Of a DNA stretch of 64,000 bases, positions 61,547 through 64,000 are shown piece after piece. Location: the NCBI RefSeq assembly GCF_014203545.1, contig NZ_JACHJG010000003.1, positions 620,001-684,000 on the forward strand. The letters run 5' to 3'. The position numbers and the translations under genes were made by a program. Position 1 is the stretch's first letter. Each line of letters starts with the position of its first letter. Source of the DNA: Streptomyces netropsis (GTDB lineage Bacteria > Actinomycetota > Actinomycetes > Streptomycetales > Streptomycetaceae). The notes below the pieces were generated by a model. The model saw nothing but the letters and a program-made list of their open reading frames with translations. It had not been told where the DNA came from and ran no database searches.

Positions 61547-61637
61547 AGGGCACTGAGCACCCTGGACACCCTCCGGCCGCACTCCGGACAACGCCGTCTG
61601 TCGAACTGAGGGCCACTCTTAGGCCAGAATGACCACC

Positions 61638-62315
61638 GTGCCTTTCCTGTTGCTGATCGAGGACGACGACGCCATCCGCACGGCCCTCGAGTTCTCCCTG
61701 TCCCGCCAAGGTCACCGAGTGGCGACCGCGGCGACCGGCGAGGACGGCCTGAAGCTGCTGCGCGAGCAGCGGCCGGATCTGATCGTGCTGGACGTCATGC
61801 TGCCCGGGATCGACGGTTTCGAGGTCTGCCGCCGCATCCGGCGCACCGACCAGCTGCCGATCATTTTGCTGACCGCGCGCAACGACGACATCGACGTCGT
61901 GGTCGGGCTGGAGTCCGGGGCCGACGACTACGTGGTCAAGCCCGTGCAGGGCCGGGTGCTCGACGCCCGGATCCGTGCGGTGCTGCGCCGCGGCGAGCGG
62001 GAGTCCAACGACTCGGCGTCGTTCGGCTCGCTGGTCATCGACCGCTCCGCGATGACGGTCACGAAGAACGGCGAGGACCTCCAGCTCACACCGACCGAGC
62101 TGCGGCTGCTGCTGGAGCTCAGCCGCCGGCCGGGGCAGGCGCTGTCCCGGCAGCAGTTGCTGCGGCTGGTCTGGGAGCACGACTACCTCGGCGACTCCCG
62201 GCTGGTGGACGCCTGTGTGCAGCGACTGCGCGCCAAGGTCGAGGACGTTCCCTCCTCCCCGACCCTGATCCGTACGGTCCGCGGGGTCGGCTACCGCCTG
62301 GACACCCCGCAGTGA
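61638..62315 (+). CDS. afsQ1: response regulator AfsQ1
   Basis: A 225-aa OmpR-type regulator: a receiver domain with acidic pocket EDDD (8-11), phospho-acceptor Asp52 (LIVLDVMLPGIDG) and Lys in VVKPV, followed by a winged helix (LTPTELRLLLELSRRPGQAL; LVDACVQRLRAKVED). It activates antibiotic genes and sigQ in S. coelicolor in response to nutrient stress. The GTG at 61638 gives the 225-aa product known for the family; CAGAAT ends 7 nt upstream, consistent with leaderless transcription. An ATG at 61629 is in frame. Confidence 0.95.
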   Translation: MPFLLLIEDDDAIRTALEFSLSRQGHRVATAATGEDGLKLLREQRPDLIVLDVMLPGIDGFEVCRRIRRTDQLPIILLTARNDDIDVVVGLESGADDYVVKPVQGRVLDARIRAVLRRGERESNDSASFGSLVIDRSAMTVTKNGEDLQLTPTELRLLLELSRRPGQALSRQQLLRLVWEHDYLGDSRLVDACVQRLRAKVEDVPSSPTLIRTVRGVGYRLDTPQ

Positions 62316-62352
62316 TCACTTCGGCCCACCACAACAGCACAGAGAGCGCACC

Positions 62353-63942
62353 GTGAATCAAGAGCCCGGTCGGGTACGGGGCTGGGCGGCGGCGAAGCGG
62401 GTCGTGCAGCTCAGCATGCGGTGGGTGAGCCTCCGGCTGCGGCTGATGCTCGTCTTCGCGCTGGTCGCGCTGGCCGCGGCGGTGTCCGCGTCCGCCATCG
62501 CGTACTGGCTCAACCGCGACGCGGTCCTCACCCGCACGCAGAACGCCGCCCTGGACGACTTCCGCAAGTCCCTCCAGGACAACACGGGGACGCTGCCGCT
62601 GACCCCGACCTGCCCCGAGCTGCAGGAGGCCGCGGACCGGATGGCCGCCACCTCGCAGAAGTACGAGGTGCTGCTGATCGACAAGGTCACCGGCGGCGGC
62701 AGTTGCGCGGCCCCCTCGGACCGGGATCTGTTCACGCTCGAGGTCGTCCCCGATTCGCTGCGCAGGGCCGTGAACCGCGAGCGGCCGGTCACCGAGTCGA
62801 ACCACTACCCGTACCACCTGTACTGGCAGCGGATCACACTCGACGGCAAGCCCTATCTCGTCGGCGGCGCCAAGGTGATCGGCGGCGGGCCCACCGGCTA
62901 TCTGCTGAAGTCCCTGGACAACGAGCGGGCGGACCTCAACTCCCTCGCCTGGTCCCTGGGCATCGCCACCGGCCTCGCCCTGATCGGCTCGGCCCTGCTC
63001 GCCCAGGCCGCCGCCTCGACGGTGCTACGGCCCGTGCAGCGGCTCGGCGACGCCGCGCGGCGGCTCGGTGAGGGGAAGCTGGACACCCGGCTCCAGGTGT
63101 CGGGCACGGACGAGCTGGCAGATCTGTCGCGGACGTTCAACAGGACGGCGGAGTCGCTGCAGAAGCGCGTCGAGGACCTGAGCGCCCGGGAGGCCGCGAG
63201 CCGGCGCTTCGTCGCCGACATGTCGCACGAGCTGCGGACCCCGCTCACGGCGATCACCGCGGTGACCGAGGTGCTGGAGGACGAGGCGGAGAACCTCGAC
63301 CCGATGATCGCGCCGGCGGTGCAGCTCGTGGTGAGCGAGACCAGGCGATTGAACGAGCTGGTGGAGAACCTGATGGAGGTCACCCGCTTCGACGCGGGCA
63401 CGGCCCGGCTGGTCCTGGACGACGTGGACGTCGCGGACCAGGTCACCGCCTGCATCGACGCCCGTGCCTGGCTGGACGCGGTCGATCTGGACGCCGAGCG
63501 CGGCATCATGGCGCTGCTCGACCCGCGCCGCCTCGACGTGATCCTCGCCAACCTCATCGGCAACGCCCTCAAGCACGGCGGGTCGCCGGTGCGGGTGGCC
63601 GTGCGGACGGCGGACGACTCCCTCGTGATCGAGGTGCGCGACCACGGCCCCGGCATCCCCGAGGACGTCCTGCCGCACGTCTTCGACCGCTTCTACAAGG
63701 CGAGCGCGTCCCGCCCCCGCTCCGAGGGCAGCGGTCTGGGGCTGTCGATCGCCCTGGAGAACGCCCACATCCACGGTGGTGAGATCACCGCCGCCAACTC
63801 GCCGGACGGCGGCGCGGTCTTCACCCTCACCCTCCCCCGGGGCACGGCCACGGAGAGTGAGCCGGACGACGGGGACGGGAGCGGGGCGGACGGCGACGGG
63901 GACGGCACTTCGCCGGGTACGGCTGAGGGGAACGCGCGATGA
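62353..63942 (+). CDS. afsQ2: sensor histidine kinase AfsQ2
   Basis: A 529-aa membrane sensor: TM1 (about 29-51), an extracytoplasmic domain (52-195) with a Cys pair (C87, C118), TM2 (196-220), HAMP (220-275), HisKA with His292 (MSHELRTPL) and an HATPase domain with NLIGNALKHGG and VRDHGPGIPEDV. It phosphorylates AfsQ1. The C-terminal tail is an acidic Gly/Asp low-complexity stretch (GDGSGADGDGDG). Its ATGA overlap with the next gene points to an operon. Confidence 0.95.
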   Translation: MNQEPGRVRGWAAAKRVVQLSMRWVSLRLRLMLVFALVALAAAVSASAIAYWLNRDAVLTRTQNAALDDFRKSLQDNTGTLPLTPTCPELQEAADRMAATSQKYEVLLIDKVTGGGSCAAPSDRDLFTLEVVPDSLRRAVNRERPVTESNHYPYHLYWQRITLDGKPYLVGGAKVIGGGPTGYLLKSLDNERADLNSLAWSLGIATGLALIGSALLAQAAASTVLRPVQRLGDAARRLGEGKLDTRLQVSGTDELADLSRTFNRTAESLQKRVEDLSAREAASRRFVADMSHELRTPLTAITAVTEVLEDEAENLDPMIAPAVQLVVSETRRLNELVENLMEVTRFDAGTARLVLDDVDVADQVTACIDARAWLDAVDLDAERGIMALLDPRRLDVILANLIGNALKHGGSPVRVAVRTADDSLVIEVRDHGPGIPEDVLPHVFDRFYKASASRPRSEGSGLGLSIALENAHIHGGEITAANSPDGGAVFTLTLPRGTATESEPDDGDGSGADGDGDGTSPGTAEGNAR

Positions 63943-64000
63943 GGACCGTCACCGCGAGGACCGCGGCCCGGGCCGCCACCCGGACACTCGGACCGGCACT
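63939..64000 (+). CDS. start of a gene downstream of afsQ2 (cut by window edge)
   Basis: An ATG overlapping the afsQ2 stop by 4 nt (ATGA) begins a frame of about 20 codons (MRTVTARTAARAATRTLGPA) that runs off the window. An Arg-rich start could be the n-region of a signal or lipoprotein leader; in S. coelicolor, as I recall, a putative lipoprotein gene lies here. Confidence 0.6.
   Translation, partial: MRTVTARTAARAATRTLGPA

Overview
The window is a stretch of chromosome from a Streptomyces species. The evidence is very high GC content with GC-rich third codon positions, frequent GTG starts, probable leaderless genes, a mycothiol conjugate amidase, the AfsQ1/AfsQ2 two-component system beside SigQ, and a class E (LAxTG) sortase substrate. 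From memory, the conserved genes (mca, greA, ilvA, metB, msrA, hutH, cya, pccB/accE, maf, accA2, deoR, lpdA-like, punA, pgm, deoC, sigQ-afsQ1-afsQ2) follow the same order as the SCO4967 to SCO4906 part of S. coelicolor. That comparison is recall, not an alignment. No tRNA, rRNA, CRISPR array, insertion sequence or phage gene was seen.

Layout. 1-12.4 kb is mostly housekeeping: a partial TPR protein, mycothiol detoxification (mca), greA, a DrrA/DrrB-type ABC exporter, threonine dehydratase with a divergent MarR regulator, a small sigma-like gene coupled to a membrane protein, cystathionine gamma-synthase, a membrane-anchored TPR protein and msrA. 12.5-35 kb is mixed and richer in accessory genes. 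It holds a TipA-type MerR regulator, a probable NLR/amyloid-signalling pair, a membrane coiled-coil protein, a phosphorothioate-DNA restriction endonuclease of the SBD-HNH type, a DUF2786 protein, a double GNAT protein, HxlR and ArsR regulators each divergent from an enzyme gene, a secreted papain-like peptidase with an anchored partner, TPR/XRE-like proteins, a Uma2 nuclease, an L,D-transpeptidase, an LAxTG surface protein, histidine ammonia-lyase, a c-di-GMP cyclase, an enoyl-CoA hydratase and a class IIIb-like adenylate cyclase.

35-48 kb is centred on biotin-dependent acyl-CoA carboxylation: biotin ligase (birA) is divergent from pccB-accE, and the biotinylated alpha subunit accA2 lies 8 kb further on. 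Between them are an orphan penicillin-binding protein, a beta-carbonic anhydrase paired with a SulP transporter, Maf and an IclR regulator. 48-61 kb is nucleoside and sugar-phosphate catabolism: a DeoR regulator, purine nucleoside phosphorylase, phosphohexomutase, deoxyribose-phosphate aldolase and a two-gene aldehyde dehydrogenase. The punA and deoC promoters carry an identical 12-bp palindrome. 60.6-64 kb is sigQ divergent from afsQ1-afsQ2, followed by the first codons of a further gene.

The most interesting region is 13.4-17.4 kb. A small helical protein ends with a motif that is repeated almost exactly at the N-terminus of the adjacent NB-ARC/TPR protein, and the two genes overlap by 4 nt. 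This is the architecture expected of a bacterial NLR that triggers a cell-death effector by amyloid templating. It sits next to a restriction endonuclease predicted to recognise phosphorothioated DNA.
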